DNA from: Ascidiaceihabitans sp. | GTDB taxonomy: Bacteria; Pseudomonadota; Alphaproteobacteria; Rhodobacterales; Rhodobacteraceae | DNA length: 24,397 bases | NCBI GenBank assembly: GCA_023301665.1 | Contig: JALZUL010000170.1 | Span: forward strand, 1 to 24,397 | Direction: 5' to 3' | Shown: positions 17,289 to 24,397 of the stretch, piece after piece | How positions within the stretch are numbered: the first letter of the stretch is position 1 | Layout of the letters: each line of letters starts with the position of its first letter | Position numbers and translations under genes: made by a program | Notes under the pieces: generated by a model | Told to the model about the DNA's origin: nothing | Database searches by the model: none | The model's input: only the letters and a program-made list of their open reading frames with translations

Positions 17289-18392
17289 ATGAATTTTGAT
17301 CTGACCGAAGAGCGGCAAATGCTGCAAGACACGCTGCGCCGCTTTCTGAAAGACCGCTATACCACAGAAAAACGTAACGAGATTTTGGAGTCAGACAGCG
17401 GCATGTCCGCTGACATCTGGAACACTCTGGCAGAGCTAGGGATTATCGGGGCTTTGTTCACCGAAGAGCAAGGTGGCTTTGGCGGCAAAGGGTTCGATAT
17501 CGCGGTTGTGTTCGAGGAACTGGGGCGCGCGGGTGTCGTGGAGCCGTTTCTGGACAGTGCTTTGATGTGTGGCCGCATTTTTGCGGGTGTCGGTGATCTT
17601 GACCGCGTCGAACAGATCATTGCTGGCAAGGTCCAAATGGCATTGGCCCACGGTGAACCAACCAGCCGCTATGATGTGAGCCACGTACAAACAACGGCCA
17701 AAGGCAACACGTTGAACGGCCGCAAGGCCGTGGTGATGAATGCGCAAGCGGCTGATGTTCTGATCGTGTCAGCGCGCACCGGTGGTGGCGCGTTTGATGA
17801 GGATGGCATTACGCTTTTCGTGGTTGAAAGAGACGCCAAAGGGCTAACGGTGCAAGGCTACCCGTTGCTTGCGGGGGGGCGCGCTGCTGAAGTGACGCTC
17901 GATAATGTCGTGGGCACACCGATAGGCAAGGAAGGCCAAGGGTTTTCTGTTTTAAAAGATGCCTACGCAATCGCGACCGTTGCGCAATGTGCCGAGACAC
18001 TGGGGGCGATGACAACGGCCACTGAATTGACCCAAGAGTATCTCGTGACACGCCAACAGTTTGGACGCCCCATTGCAACATTTCAAGCCTTGGCACATCG
18101 GATGTCCGATCTATTGATCGAAATGGAACAAGCACGTTCCGCTGTGATCAGAGCTGCAGGATATTTTGAGGATGACACACGGATCCGCGATTTGAATATC
18201 CACGCGGCTAAGAACCTGTTGGGGCGCGCAGGTCGGCTTGTCTCTGAAGAAGCTATTCAGATGCATGGTGGGATTGCGATGACACAAGAATACGAACTGG
18301 CGCATATCGCCAAGCGGATCACGATGGCCGATCATCGCTTTGGCGATACGGATCACCATCTCGAACAATTCATTGTCCTTAGCCAAAGTTGA
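17289..18392 (+). CDS. Acyl-CoA dehydrogenase, small (non-catalytic?) subunit, PimD-like
   Basis: A 367-residue acyl-CoA dehydrogenase-fold protein resembling pimeloyl-CoA dehydrogenase small subunit (PimD). It keeps the N-terminal helical domain (NFDLTEERQMLQDTLRRFL) and the C-terminal FAD-contact region with QMHGGIAMTQEYELAHIAKR (about 324-343) and RQQFGRPIATFQALAHRMSD (about 255-274). By my alignment both known catalytic-base positions are non-acidic: Ala229 in DAYAIATVAQ and Gly352 in HRFGDTDHH. The middle beta domain also lacks the canonical acyl-CoA loop (Y-T-EP-AGSD) of the large subunit. It follows the large subunit after three bases, its GGGGGG ribosome binding site lying within that gene. 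The inferred role is structural and FAD/substrate binding in a heterodimer or heterotetramer. Confidence 0.88.
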   Translation: MNFDLTEERQMLQDTLRRFLKDRYTTEKRNEILESDSGMSADIWNTLAELGIIGALFTEEQGGFGGKGFDIAVVFEELGRAGVVEPFLDSALMCGRIFAGVGDLDRVEQIIAGKVQMALAHGEPTSRYDVSHVQTTAKGNTLNGRKAVVMNAQAADVLIVSARTGGGAFDEDGITLFVVERDAKGLTVQGYPLLAGGRAAEVTLDNVVGTPIGKEGQGFSVLKDAYAIATVAQCAETLGAMTTATELTQEYLVTRQQFGRPIATFQALAHRMSDLLIEMEQARSAVIRAAGYFEDDTRIRDLNIHAAKNLLGRAGRLVSEEAIQMHGGIAMTQEYELAHIAKRITMADHRFGDTDHHLEQFIVLSQS

Positions 18393-18464
18393 GGCCGATT
18401 GGCCGAAAAGGCAGGTGTTGCGGCTGAAAAATTGGACGGGATCATTTCACTCGGAGTTAGTTTC

Positions 18465-19955
18465 ATGAATAGACGCGTGCAGGATTATCTTTCGGATCAA
18501 GTGGCGGCGCGACCAGATGTGAAAGCTGTATCTGACAGCGTGGGTGTTCATTTAACTTACGCGGGCCTAGATCGCGCAAGCGATGAGATTGTGGCTTTGC
18601 TCTCGAAAGCGGGCGTCCAAGCCGCTGACCGCGTGTTGCTGTTGTCGGAAAACTGTGTGGCTGCTGTTGCTGTCCTGTTTGCATGTTGGAAAATGGGTGC
18701 ACGTGCTGTGCCTGTGAATGCCCGACAAACTGAAACGGAAGTGAACCGCGTCATCCAGCACGCAAAGCCAGCGGCGGTGTTCCTAACCACAAGTGTCTCA
18801 CAAGATGCACAAACCCATGCCGCACGCTTGGCGGCCCACGCGGTAAACGGAAGCTACGGTTCCTTGCATTTTGTGGCTTTTGAAACGGCACCAGATGATG
18901 AAGGCGATGTCGCCGTTCTCTTGTACACGACAGGAACCACGGGAGACCCCAAAGGGGTGATGCTGACCCACGCGAATGTATGCTTTGGCGGAATGACTTC
19001 AGCGAACCTGCGCAAGATGACCGGTGACGATGTGATCTACGGGGTACTGCCGATGACCCATGTCTTTGGTCTGTGTTCTGTTGTTGTCGCAGCGATTTAC
19101 GCTGGGGCCACGGTGCGTTTGGCCCCAAGGTTCGAGGTGGGAAAGCTCTATAAGGCGCTGCGTGAAGGGGTGACATTGTTCTCTGCGGTACCTCAGATGC
19201 ATGCTTTGCTGATGCAGTTTGCAAAAGAGCAGGGGCTTACTGCTTTGGGGTCTGACACCTTGCGTTATGTTTCATCGGGTGCTGCTCCGCTCGACCCCAC
19301 TTGGAAGCGGGAAGCCGAGGGGTTCTACGGGGTGGCTATCCAAAACGGGTATGGCATGACCGAAACCACAGCCGGCACGTCGGCGACAAACAATGCGATT
19401 GGCAATCCAGATACATCCGTTGGACCGGCATTGCCTGGTATTGAGATCAAAATTGACGGGGATGTTTCGGGTGGCGGCAATGGCCTGGGAGAGGTGATCA
19501 CCCGCGGTCCACATATTATGAAGGGGTATTATAAAAACCCTGAGGAGACGGCAAAGGTTCTTGATGCTGAGGGTTGGATGCACACAGGTGATCTAGGTCA
19601 GATCGATAAAGGCGGGCTTCTGCATATCCTGGGCCGATCCAAAGAACTGATCATTCACGGTGGCTTTAACGTCTTCCCGCCCGAGGTTGAGGCCGCTCTA
19701 AATGACCATCCGATGGTCGTGCAAGCCGCCGTGATCGGGCGACAAAAAGATGGCGATGAAGAGGTGATCGCTTTTGTACAGCTTGCGAATTTAGATGATT
19801 TGAGCACTGAGGAATTGCGCGGTTTTGTTGCGCAACGTTTGGTCGGTTACAAACGACCAAAGCAAATCATTCTGGTTCAGGCGTTACCTGCGGCTCCAAC
19901 TGGTAAAATCTTGAAGCATAAGCTTCTGGCGACGTTCGCAGACCAGTTGGATTAA
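18465..19955 (+). CDS. Acyl-CoA synthetase (AMP-forming ANL superfamily ligase)
   Basis: Activates a carboxylic acid to its CoA thioester using ATP, feeding the upstream dehydrogenases. The 496-residue product has the P-loop-like LLYTTGTTGDPKGVMLTH (about 152-169) and the adenine-binding GYGMTETTAG. The hinge region follows (GWMHTGDLGQIDKGG, LGRSKELIIHGGFNVFPPEVE). The C-terminal catalytic Lys is in PTGKILKHK (about residue 481). The start is ATG 18465 (MNRRVQDYLSD) because GGAG lies eight bases upstream. A frame extension back to TTG 18399 has no such site. It is 72 bases after the small dehydrogenase gene and is the last gene of the operon. The substrate is unknown; a dicarboxylic or modified fatty acid is inferred from the PimCD-like partners. 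Confidence 0.92.
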   Translation: MNRRVQDYLSDQVAARPDVKAVSDSVGVHLTYAGLDRASDEIVALLSKAGVQAADRVLLLSENCVAAVAVLFACWKMGARAVPVNARQTETEVNRVIQHAKPAAVFLTTSVSQDAQTHAARLAAHAVNGSYGSLHFVAFETAPDDEGDVAVLLYTTGTTGDPKGVMLTHANVCFGGMTSANLRKMTGDDVIYGVLPMTHVFGLCSVVVAAIYAGATVRLAPRFEVGKLYKALREGVTLFSAVPQMHALLMQFAKEQGLTALGSDTLRYVSSGAAPLDPTWKREAEGFYGVAIQNGYGMTETTAGTSATNNAIGNPDTSVGPALPGIEIKIDGDVSGGGNGLGEVITRGPHIMKGYYKNPEETAKVLDAEGWMHTGDLGQIDKGGLLHILGRSKELIIHGGFNVFPPEVEAALNDHPMVVQAAVIGRQKDGDEEVIAFVQLANLDDLSTEELRGFVAQRLVGYKRPKQIILVQALPAAPTGKILKHKLLATFADQLD

Positions 19956-19956
19956 T

Positions 19957-19982
19957 GGGGCGGGCCTATCTAAGCCCGCTCC
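19957..19982. terminator. Hairpin between convergent acyl-CoA synthetase and rpe genes
   Basis: GGGGCGGGC (19957-19965) can pair with GCCCGCTCC (19974-19982) around an 8-base loop, with one G-T pair. It sits directly after the synthetase stop and before the rpe stop on the other strand. There is no T-tract on the plus side (AGATTTAAAC), so intrinsic termination would be weak. Confidence 0.5.
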
Positions 19983-19986
19983 AGAT

Positions 19987-20679
19987 TTAAACTTCGACAG
20001 AAACGGCCGCTGTGCGAATATTGCGGATGTTCTCACCGTAGGGTGATGGGTTACTGGCCGAACCTCCGCGAAAGACTGCCGATCCCGCTACAAGCACATC
20101 CGCGCCTGCGTTGGCCACCAAAGGCGCCGTAGTTGGATCAACGCCGCCATCGATTTCGATATGAATGGGGCGATCGCCAATCATAGATCTAATTTCACGT
20201 ACCTTATTCACTTGAGAATGTATGAACTTTTGCCCGCCAAATCCCGGGTTTACGGTCATTACACAAACCAGATCGACCATATCTAAAAGATATTCGATCG
20301 ACGATGCTGGCGTTGCGGGGTTGAGCGCGATCCCAGCTTTTGCACCATTGGCACGAATGGCCTGCATGGTGCGATGAATGTGAGGTGTGGCCTCAACATG
20401 TGCTGTGATGACGTCGGCACCGGACTCTGCGAAAGCTTCGATATAGCTATCAACTGGTGAGATCATCAGGTGAACGTCCATGACGCCCTTGATGTGTGGC
20501 CGGATCGCGGAACATGTTGCTGGGCCAAAAGTAATATTAGGAACAAAATGGCCGTCCATCACATCAACATGGACCCAATCGGCACCTTGTGTTTCGATGG
20601 CTTCACATTCGGCACCAAAATTGGCGAAGTCTGCGGCGAGAATTGATGGGGCAATTTTAACGGAACGATCAAAGTTCAT
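19987..20679 (-). CDS. rpe: Ribulose-phosphate 3-epimerase
   Basis: Interconverts D-ribulose 5-phosphate and D-xylulose 5-phosphate in the pentose phosphate pathway (cytoplasmic TIM barrel). Family motifs are all present: KIAPSILAADFANFG, VHVDVMDGHFVPNITFGP (catalytic Asp and metal ligands), DVHLMI, VNPGFGGQKFI and HIEIDGGV. The start is ATG 20679 (MNFDRSVK), with GAGG six bases upstream. A 45-residue upstream extension of the frame has no family similarity and is dropped. Length (230) is normal. It is divergent from the xylulokinase gene, whose product xylulose 5-phosphate is its substrate, which supports a functional link. A well-formed promoter lies just upstream. Confidence 0.97.
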   Translation of the reverse strand: MNFDRSVKIAPSILAADFANFGAECEAIETQGADWVHVDVMDGHFVPNITFGPATCSAIRPHIKGVMDVHLMISPVDSYIEAFAESGADVITAHVEATPHIHRTMQAIRANGAKAGIALNPATPASSIEYLLDMVDLVCVMTVNPGFGGQKFIHSQVNKVREIRSMIGDRPIHIEIDGGVDPTTAPLVANAGADVLVAGSAVFRGGSASNPSPYGENIRNIRTAAVSVEV

Positions 20680-20706
20680 GGCTAGCCTCGTTGTTGGGTT
20701 GGCTGC

Positions 20707-20735
20707 GCTATATCCGGTGCTTGTGTCCGTGGCAA
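20707..20735 (-). promoter_or_regulatory. rpe: Probable sigma-70-type promoter of rpe
   Basis: On the minus strand TTGCCA (20735-20730) and TATAGC (20712-20707) are separated by exactly 17 bases, matching the consensus at five and four of six positions. Transcription would begin near 20700, about 20 bases before the rpe ATG, leaving room for the GAGG site. It was read by eye and has not been tested. Confidence 0.5.
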
Positions 20736-20860
20736 ATTTTAGGAGCCTCCGGCGGAAGTTTTTTGGCAAAGTGAATGGGGGCGTTGTGCTAAGGTTGGAT
20801 CCGGTGTGGGCCAATGGTTAGAAGAAATCTGGATTGTGCTGGATAATCCTTGTTTTTAAT

Positions 20861-20889
20861 TTGACTTGAGAATTTAAGGGCTGTCTAAA
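20861..20889 (+). promoter_or_regulatory. xylB: Probable sigma-70-type promoter of xylB
   Basis: TTGACT (20861-20866) and TCTAAA (20884-20889) are 17 bases apart, with five and four consensus matches. The predicted start near 20896 leaves a short leader that includes the strong GGGGAGGG ribosome binding site at 20905-20912. Just upstream, GGATT (20831-20835) and AATCC (20845-20849) form a short inverted repeat that could be part of a regulator site; this is weak. Confidence 0.45.
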
Positions 20890-20916
20890 ACCGATTGGTA
20901 TCTTGGGGAGGGTATT

Positions 20917-22356
20917 ATGTTTATCGGACTAGATTTGGGGACATCTGGCTTACGTGGTCTTTTGGTCGATGAGGGCGGGCGACCGGTCGGAGCTGTGGAT
21001 GCATCTTATGACGTTGCACATCCCCATCTTGGATGGTCCGAGCAAAACCCTTCGGATTGGACTGACGCTTGCCAAGACGTCATGGCGCAACTGCGCCAAA
21101 CCTACCCTTTGGAATTCGCGGCCGTTCGGGGCATCGGGATTTCGGGTCATATGCACGGTGCTACACTTTTGGATGCTAAGGGGGATGTGTTGCGGCCTTG
21201 CATGTTGTGGAATGACACGCGCGCGGCGGATCAGGCGACGGCATTGGACGGCGATCTGCGATTTCGGGCCTTGACGGGTAACATTGTGTTCGCGGGGTTC
21301 ACCGCGCCCAAGGTTGCGTGGTTGCGCGATGAAGAGCCAGAGGTGTTTGCGCAGATCACGCGGGTTTTGTTGCCCAAGGATTACCTGCGGCTTTGGCTGA
21401 CCGGGGAGGCGGTGTCCGATATGTCGGATGCGGCGGGCACGGCGTGGCTGGATGTGGCGCGGCGCGATTGGTCGGATGATTTATTGGCGGCCACGGGCCT
21501 TGGGCGGGCGCATATGCCACGGCTGGTTGAGGGCTCTGAGGTTTCGGGCGGGCTGCGCGCGCAATTGGCCACGCGGTGGGGCTTACCTAGCGGCGTGGTT
21601 GTTGCCGGTGGTGGCGGTGATAACGCGGCCAGTGCGGTGGGCGTTGGTGTGACCAAACCAGGCGAGGCCTTTGTGTCGCTTGGCACTTCGGGTGTCTTGT
21701 TTGCCGCCAGTGCCGCATTTGAGCCGGATGCGGCAAGTGCAGTGCATACGTTTTGCCATGCTTTGCCGGACACATGGCATCAGATGGGGGTGATCCTTGC
21801 CGCCGGGGACGCGCTGAATTGGTATGCGGGTGCCATTGGTGAGCAGGCCGCCGGTTTGACAAACGACTTGGGGCCATTGCAAGCGCCGGGAGGGGCGTTG
21901 TTTTTGCCCTACCTCGGAGGCGAGCGAACACCACACAATGATGCGGCGGTACGCGGTGCGTTTCTTTATCTTGATCATGCCACCGATCGGGCCGCGATGA
22001 CGCGTGCGGTGCTTGAGGGTGTGTGCCACGCGTTTCGGGACAGTTTTGATGCGCTGCAAGGCACGGGCACCAAGATCACGCGGTTGATCGGTGTGGGTGG
22101 GGGCACGCGGTCTGAGTATTGGGTGCAAGCGATTGCAACCGCACTTGGGGTGCAGGTTGAGGTGCCTGTGGCGGGTGATTTTGGTGGTGCATTCGGCGCT
22201 GCGCGTCTGGGGATGATGGCCGCGGGTGGGGGTCTTGAAGTTGCGCAAAGCCCCAAAATCGCGCGGGTGATCGAACCTGTACCCGCGTTGCAAGACGCCT
22301 TTGCGCAGGCCCATGTGCGGTACCGGGCGGCCAGTGCGGCAATCCGCAATTTGTGA
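20917..22356 (+). CDS. xylB: Xylulokinase (FGGY family)
   Basis: Phosphorylates D-xylulose to D-xylulose 5-phosphate with ATP. The 479-residue product matches E. coli XylB motif by motif from memory: FIGLDLGTSGLRGLLVDE at the N-terminus, ISGHMHGATLLD, VLLPKDYLRLWLTGE, SDMSDAAGTAWLDVA, GGGGDNAASAVGVGV with the catalytic Asp, SLGTSGV, and FLPYLGGERTPHN. One visible difference is His for Gln in SG(H/Q)MHGATLLD. A strong GGGGAGGG site precedes the ATG. The gene is divergent from rpe and is followed 72 bases on by an FAD oxidoreductase, so it may lead a two-gene unit. The context with a sugar-type ABC ATPase suggests xylose, xylitol or arabitol use. Hand counts show high GC in parts of this gene. 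Confidence 0.96.
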   Translation: MFIGLDLGTSGLRGLLVDEGGRPVGAVDASYDVAHPHLGWSEQNPSDWTDACQDVMAQLRQTYPLEFAAVRGIGISGHMHGATLLDAKGDVLRPCMLWNDTRAADQATALDGDLRFRALTGNIVFAGFTAPKVAWLRDEEPEVFAQITRVLLPKDYLRLWLTGEAVSDMSDAAGTAWLDVARRDWSDDLLAATGLGRAHMPRLVEGSEVSGGLRAQLATRWGLPSGVVVAGGGGDNAASAVGVGVTKPGEAFVSLGTSGVLFAASAAFEPDAASAVHTFCHALPDTWHQMGVILAAGDALNWYAGAIGEQAAGLTNDLGPLQAPGGALFLPYLGGERTPHNDAAVRGAFLYLDHATDRAAMTRAVLEGVCHAFRDSFDALQGTGTKITRLIGVGGGTRSEYWVQAIATALGVQVEVPVAGDFGGAFGAARLGMMAAGGGLEVAQSPKIARVIEPVPALQDAFAQAHVRYRAASAAIRNL

Positions 22357-22428
22357 CCCATAACGCAAAGCTTGCAATGCCGTTTTTTTCCGGCAATCTG
22401 ACGCAATTGTTTTTGAAAGGCGCGGCCA

Positions 22429-23637
22429 ATGGCACAGATGCAAACACCCAAATTGGGCTCTTATGACGTGGTGATCGTTGGCGGAGCCATGTTGGGCTCG
22501 TCCGCTGCCTGGTGGCTCTCGCGCAACCCGGATTTTGATGGCAAAATTTTGGTGATTGAGCGCGACCCGACGTACGAGTTTTCGTCTACCTCGCATACCA
22601 ATTCGTGTATGCGCCAGCAGTTTTCTAACGAGATCAACATCCGCGTCAGCCAGTTTGCCGCAGAGTTTGTCAAAAACTTTCGTGAATTTATGGCGGATGA
22701 TGAAGCGCCTGAGCTGATCTTGCAAAGCTATGGGTATATGTATCTGGCCGACAACGCCGGATTTGCCGAGACCTTGAAAGAGGGCCAAAAAGTGCAAGAA
22801 CGCCTTGGGGCGGGCACCAAATTTATGACCCGCGATGAGATTGCCGAGGCCTATCCGTTTTACCAACTTGATGACATCATCGGCGCCAACCACAATCTGA
22901 TTGACGAAGGCTATTTTGACGGCGGCTCGATCTTTGATTGGTGGCGACGCAAGGCGCGGGCGCAGGGCGTTGAATACATTGGCAATGAAGTGGTTGCGAT
23001 GACCAAAGACGCGGGTGGCCGCCGTGTTGAGAGCGTGACCTTGGCCAGTGGCGATGTGATCTCTTGCGGTCAGGTTGTGAATGCCTCTGGCCCGCGTGCC
23101 GCGCGCACCGCCGCGATGGCGGGGATCGAGGTGCCGATCGAGCCGCGCAAAAGGTATACGTTTATCTTTGATGCCGAACAGCCGCTTGATCGGGATCTGC
23201 CGCTAACGATTGATCCAAGCGGCGTGCATATCCGCAGTGATGGGCAATATTACCTTGCCGGGTGTCCACCAGACGAAGATCCGGCGGTGGCGTATGATGA
23301 TTTCATCCAAGATCATTCGATTTGGGAAGAGAAAGTTTGGCCGATCATTGCCACCCGTATCCCGCAGTTTGAAGCGATCAAGCTGACCAATTCATGGGCG
23401 GGGCATTATGCGTTCAATACATTTGACCAAAACGCGGTTGTAGGCGCGGGAAGTCAGGTTGAGAATTTCTTCTTTCTTAATGGGTTTTCGGGCCACGGGT
23501 TCCAACAATCGCCCGCCATGGGGCGCGGGATCTCAGAGCTGCTGGCCTACGGTGAATTCCGTACCCTTGATCTTGAGTCGTTTGGATATACGCGCATTGA
23601 ACGCGGCGAGCGGTTTGAAGAAAAGGCGGTTATCTAA
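22429..23637 (+). CDS. FAD-dependent oxidoreductase of the DAO superfamily, FOXRED1-like
   Basis: A 402-residue flavoprotein. The N-terminal FAD fold is YDVVIVGGAMLGSSAAWWLS, followed by ILVIERDPTYEFSST. The C-terminus holds NTFDQNAVVG, GFSGHGFQQSPAMGRGISEL and the ending TRIERGERFEEKAVI. These blocks, together with QQFSNEINIRVSQF and DEGYFDGGSIFDWWRRKA, correspond closely to what I recall of mitochondrial FOXRED1. They fit less well with sarcosine or glycine oxidases. Family relatives oxidise secondary amines or amino acids; the bacterial FOXRED1-like branch has no firm substrate known to me. It lies 72 bases after xylB in the same direction, with AAAGG upstream of the ATG. No signal peptide is seen, so it is probably cytoplasmic or peripheral to the inner membrane. 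Confidence 0.88.
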   Translation: MAQMQTPKLGSYDVVIVGGAMLGSSAAWWLSRNPDFDGKILVIERDPTYEFSSTSHTNSCMRQQFSNEINIRVSQFAAEFVKNFREFMADDEAPELILQSYGYMYLADNAGFAETLKEGQKVQERLGAGTKFMTRDEIAEAYPFYQLDDIIGANHNLIDEGYFDGGSIFDWWRRKARAQGVEYIGNEVVAMTKDAGGRRVESVTLASGDVISCGQVVNASGPRAARTAAMAGIEVPIEPRKRYTFIFDAEQPLDRDLPLTIDPSGVHIRSDGQYYLAGCPPDEDPAVAYDDFIQDHSIWEEKVWPIIATRIPQFEAIKLTNSWAGHYAFNTFDQNAVVGAGSQVENFFFLNGFSGHGFQQSPAMGRGISELLAYGEFRTLDLESFGYTRIERGERFEEKAVI

Positions 23638-23792
23638 GCACCTGCCCGGGCGGACTGGTCGCCGCTCGCGGCATGCGCCTCTCGCCCCGCCCGCCGTCCC
23701 GGTGTTGGTGCCCAAGGCGAGGGGCGGTGCGATGTGTGAGTGCGGACCCTCCGGGGGGAGGTGCTGGCCAAAAGAAGCAAAGGTGTGCCGTG
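23638..23792. other. GC-rich spacer between convergent genes
   Basis: These 155 bases lie between the oxidoreductase stop and the stop of the leftward ABC ATPase. The stretch is very GC-rich in its first 120 bases. A short stem CCTCC/GGAGG (near 23750-23763) is present but has no T-tract. No gene, tRNA or clear terminator was recognised. Confidence 0.45.
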
Positions 23793-24397
23793 TTATTTGC
23801 GCAGGCTAAGCCCGGATTTGGCGTCGAAAAGGTGGATCATATCGGGGCGCGGCGTGACGCCTACTTTTGTGCCCTGTTCGATATCAATTTGTCCCAATTG
23901 GTGCAGTGTAAAGCGGGTGGTATCGGAGAGGGTTCCGTAAATATAGCTTTCGGTGCCGAGCTGTTCGACCATGTTGGCCTGAACTTTGATGGGGCCATTT
24001 TTGCCGATGTCGATGTGGCTGGCGCGGATGCCAAGCTCGACTTTTTGGCCTTGGGTCACATCAAAATTATCGGGCAAGGGGATCGTCGCGCCCGCGTCTA
24101 GGTCCACGGCACCGCCCCTTACGGTGCCTTTGGCAAAGTTCATCGCGGGGCTGCCGATGAAGCCCGCGACAAAGCGGTTGGCGGGGCGGTTGAACAGATC
24201 AAGTGGCCGTCCGAATTGCTCAACCACGCCTTTGCGCAGGACCGCGATTTTATCGGCCATCGTCATTGCCTCGACTTGATCGTGGGTGACGTAAATCATC
24301 GTGTTGCCCAACCGGGCATGCAGGTCGGAAATTTCGGCGCGCATGGCCACGCGCAGCTCGGCGTCGAGGTTGGAAAGCGGTTCGTCAAACAAGAAAA
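23793..24397 (-). CDS. Sugar ABC transporter ATP-binding protein (MalK/UgpC type), N-terminus cut by window edge
   Basis: C-terminal 201 residues of an ATPase that powers a carbohydrate or polyol importer. Reading starts within Walker B (FLFDEPLSNLD), then the H-loop YVTHDQVEAMTMADKIAVL, and then KGVVEQFGRPLDLFNRPANRFVAGFIGSPAMNF, the hallmark of the MalK/UgpC/SmoK group. A regulatory OB-fold (TOBE) domain follows, with VELGIRASHIDI and an ending KVGVTPRPDMIHLFDAKSG. Walker A and the signature motif lie beyond the right edge, so completeness cannot be judged. It converges on the FOXRED1-like gene. Its presence beside xylB and rpe suggests uptake of a pentose or sugar alcohol, which is inference; the permeases and binding protein would be outside the window. 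Confidence 0.92.
   Translation of the reverse strand, partial: FLFDEPLSNLDAELRVAMRAEISDLHARLGNTMIYVTHDQVEAMTMADKIAVLRKGVVEQFGRPLDLFNRPANRFVAGFIGSPAMNFAKGTVRGGAVDLDAGATIPLPDNFDVTQGQKVELGIRASHIDIGKNGPIKVQANMVEQLGTESYIYGTLSDTTRFTLHQLGQIDIEQGTKVGVTPRPDMIHLFDAKSGLSLRK

Noticed and set aside
22370..22400. Possible hairpin TGCCG / CGGCA around a T-rich loop between xylB and the oxidoreductase gene
   Set aside because: The stem is only five pairs, and the T run is in the loop rather than after the stem, so it is not a credible intrinsic terminator.
21583..22893. Minus-strand open frame of 436 codons across xylB and the oxidoreductase gene
   Set aside because: It is antisense to two well-supported genes, spans their boundary, and its product is rich in Arg, His, Gly and Thr with no recognisable domain. 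Long antisense frames are expected in GC-rich coding DNA.

Overview
The window looks like chromosome from a free-living alphaproteobacterium, most likely a Rhodobacteraceae (roseobacter-type) organism. The basis is protein character: a two-subunit pimeloyl-CoA-dehydrogenase-like pair, a PF12692-like mini-methyltransferase, an OppD-OppF fused ATPase operon, TTG and ATG starts with GGAG-type ribosome binding sites, and moderate GC. This placement is a recognition judgement, not a computed one. No rRNA, tRNA, CRISPR array, insertion sequence, phage gene or integrase is visible. After start correction no gene-free stretch exceeds 300 bases.

Layout. (1) 1-4802, minus strand: a surface-glycan cluster read right to left. 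A UDP-sugar dehydrogenase is followed by three glycosyltransferases joined by ATGA overlaps; the last runs off the left edge. (2) 5074-7194, plus: a DEAD-box RNA helicase with a DbpA-type RNA-binding domain and a long Lys/Pro/Gly-rich tail, ended by a bidirectional hairpin terminator. (3) 7250-13104, minus: a complete peptide/opine-type ABC importer (fused two-domain ATPase, large periplasmic binding protein, two permeases) with overlapping genes. (4) 13314-13802, plus: a small SAM-dependent methyltransferase. (5) 13978-19955, plus: a four-gene beta-oxidation operon (bifunctional hydratase/3-hydroxyacyl-CoA dehydrogenase, acyl-CoA dehydrogenase large and small subunits, acyl-CoA synthetase), resembling the pimelate (pim) type but without a thiolase. 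(6) 19987-20679 minus and 20917-22356 plus: divergent rpe and xylB, which together carry D-xylulose into the pentose phosphate pathway. (7) 22429-23637, plus: an FAD oxidoreductase strongly resembling the FOXRED1 branch of the DAO superfamily. (8) 23793-24397, minus: the C-terminal part of a MalK/UgpC-type sugar ABC ATPase, cut by the right edge.

How the genes work together. The right end (xylB, rpe, sugar-ABC ATPase, oxidoreductase) reads as a pentose or polyol uptake and catabolism locus. The middle handles peptide-like solutes and dicarboxylic or branched acyl-CoAs. The left end builds an acidic extracellular polysaccharide. No clearly new defence, mobile or signalling system was found. 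The items most worth a second look are the complementary catalytic residues of the acyl-CoA dehydrogenase pair, the FOXRED1-like gene, the unusual ABC importer, and the inverted repeat in front of the beta-oxidation operon.
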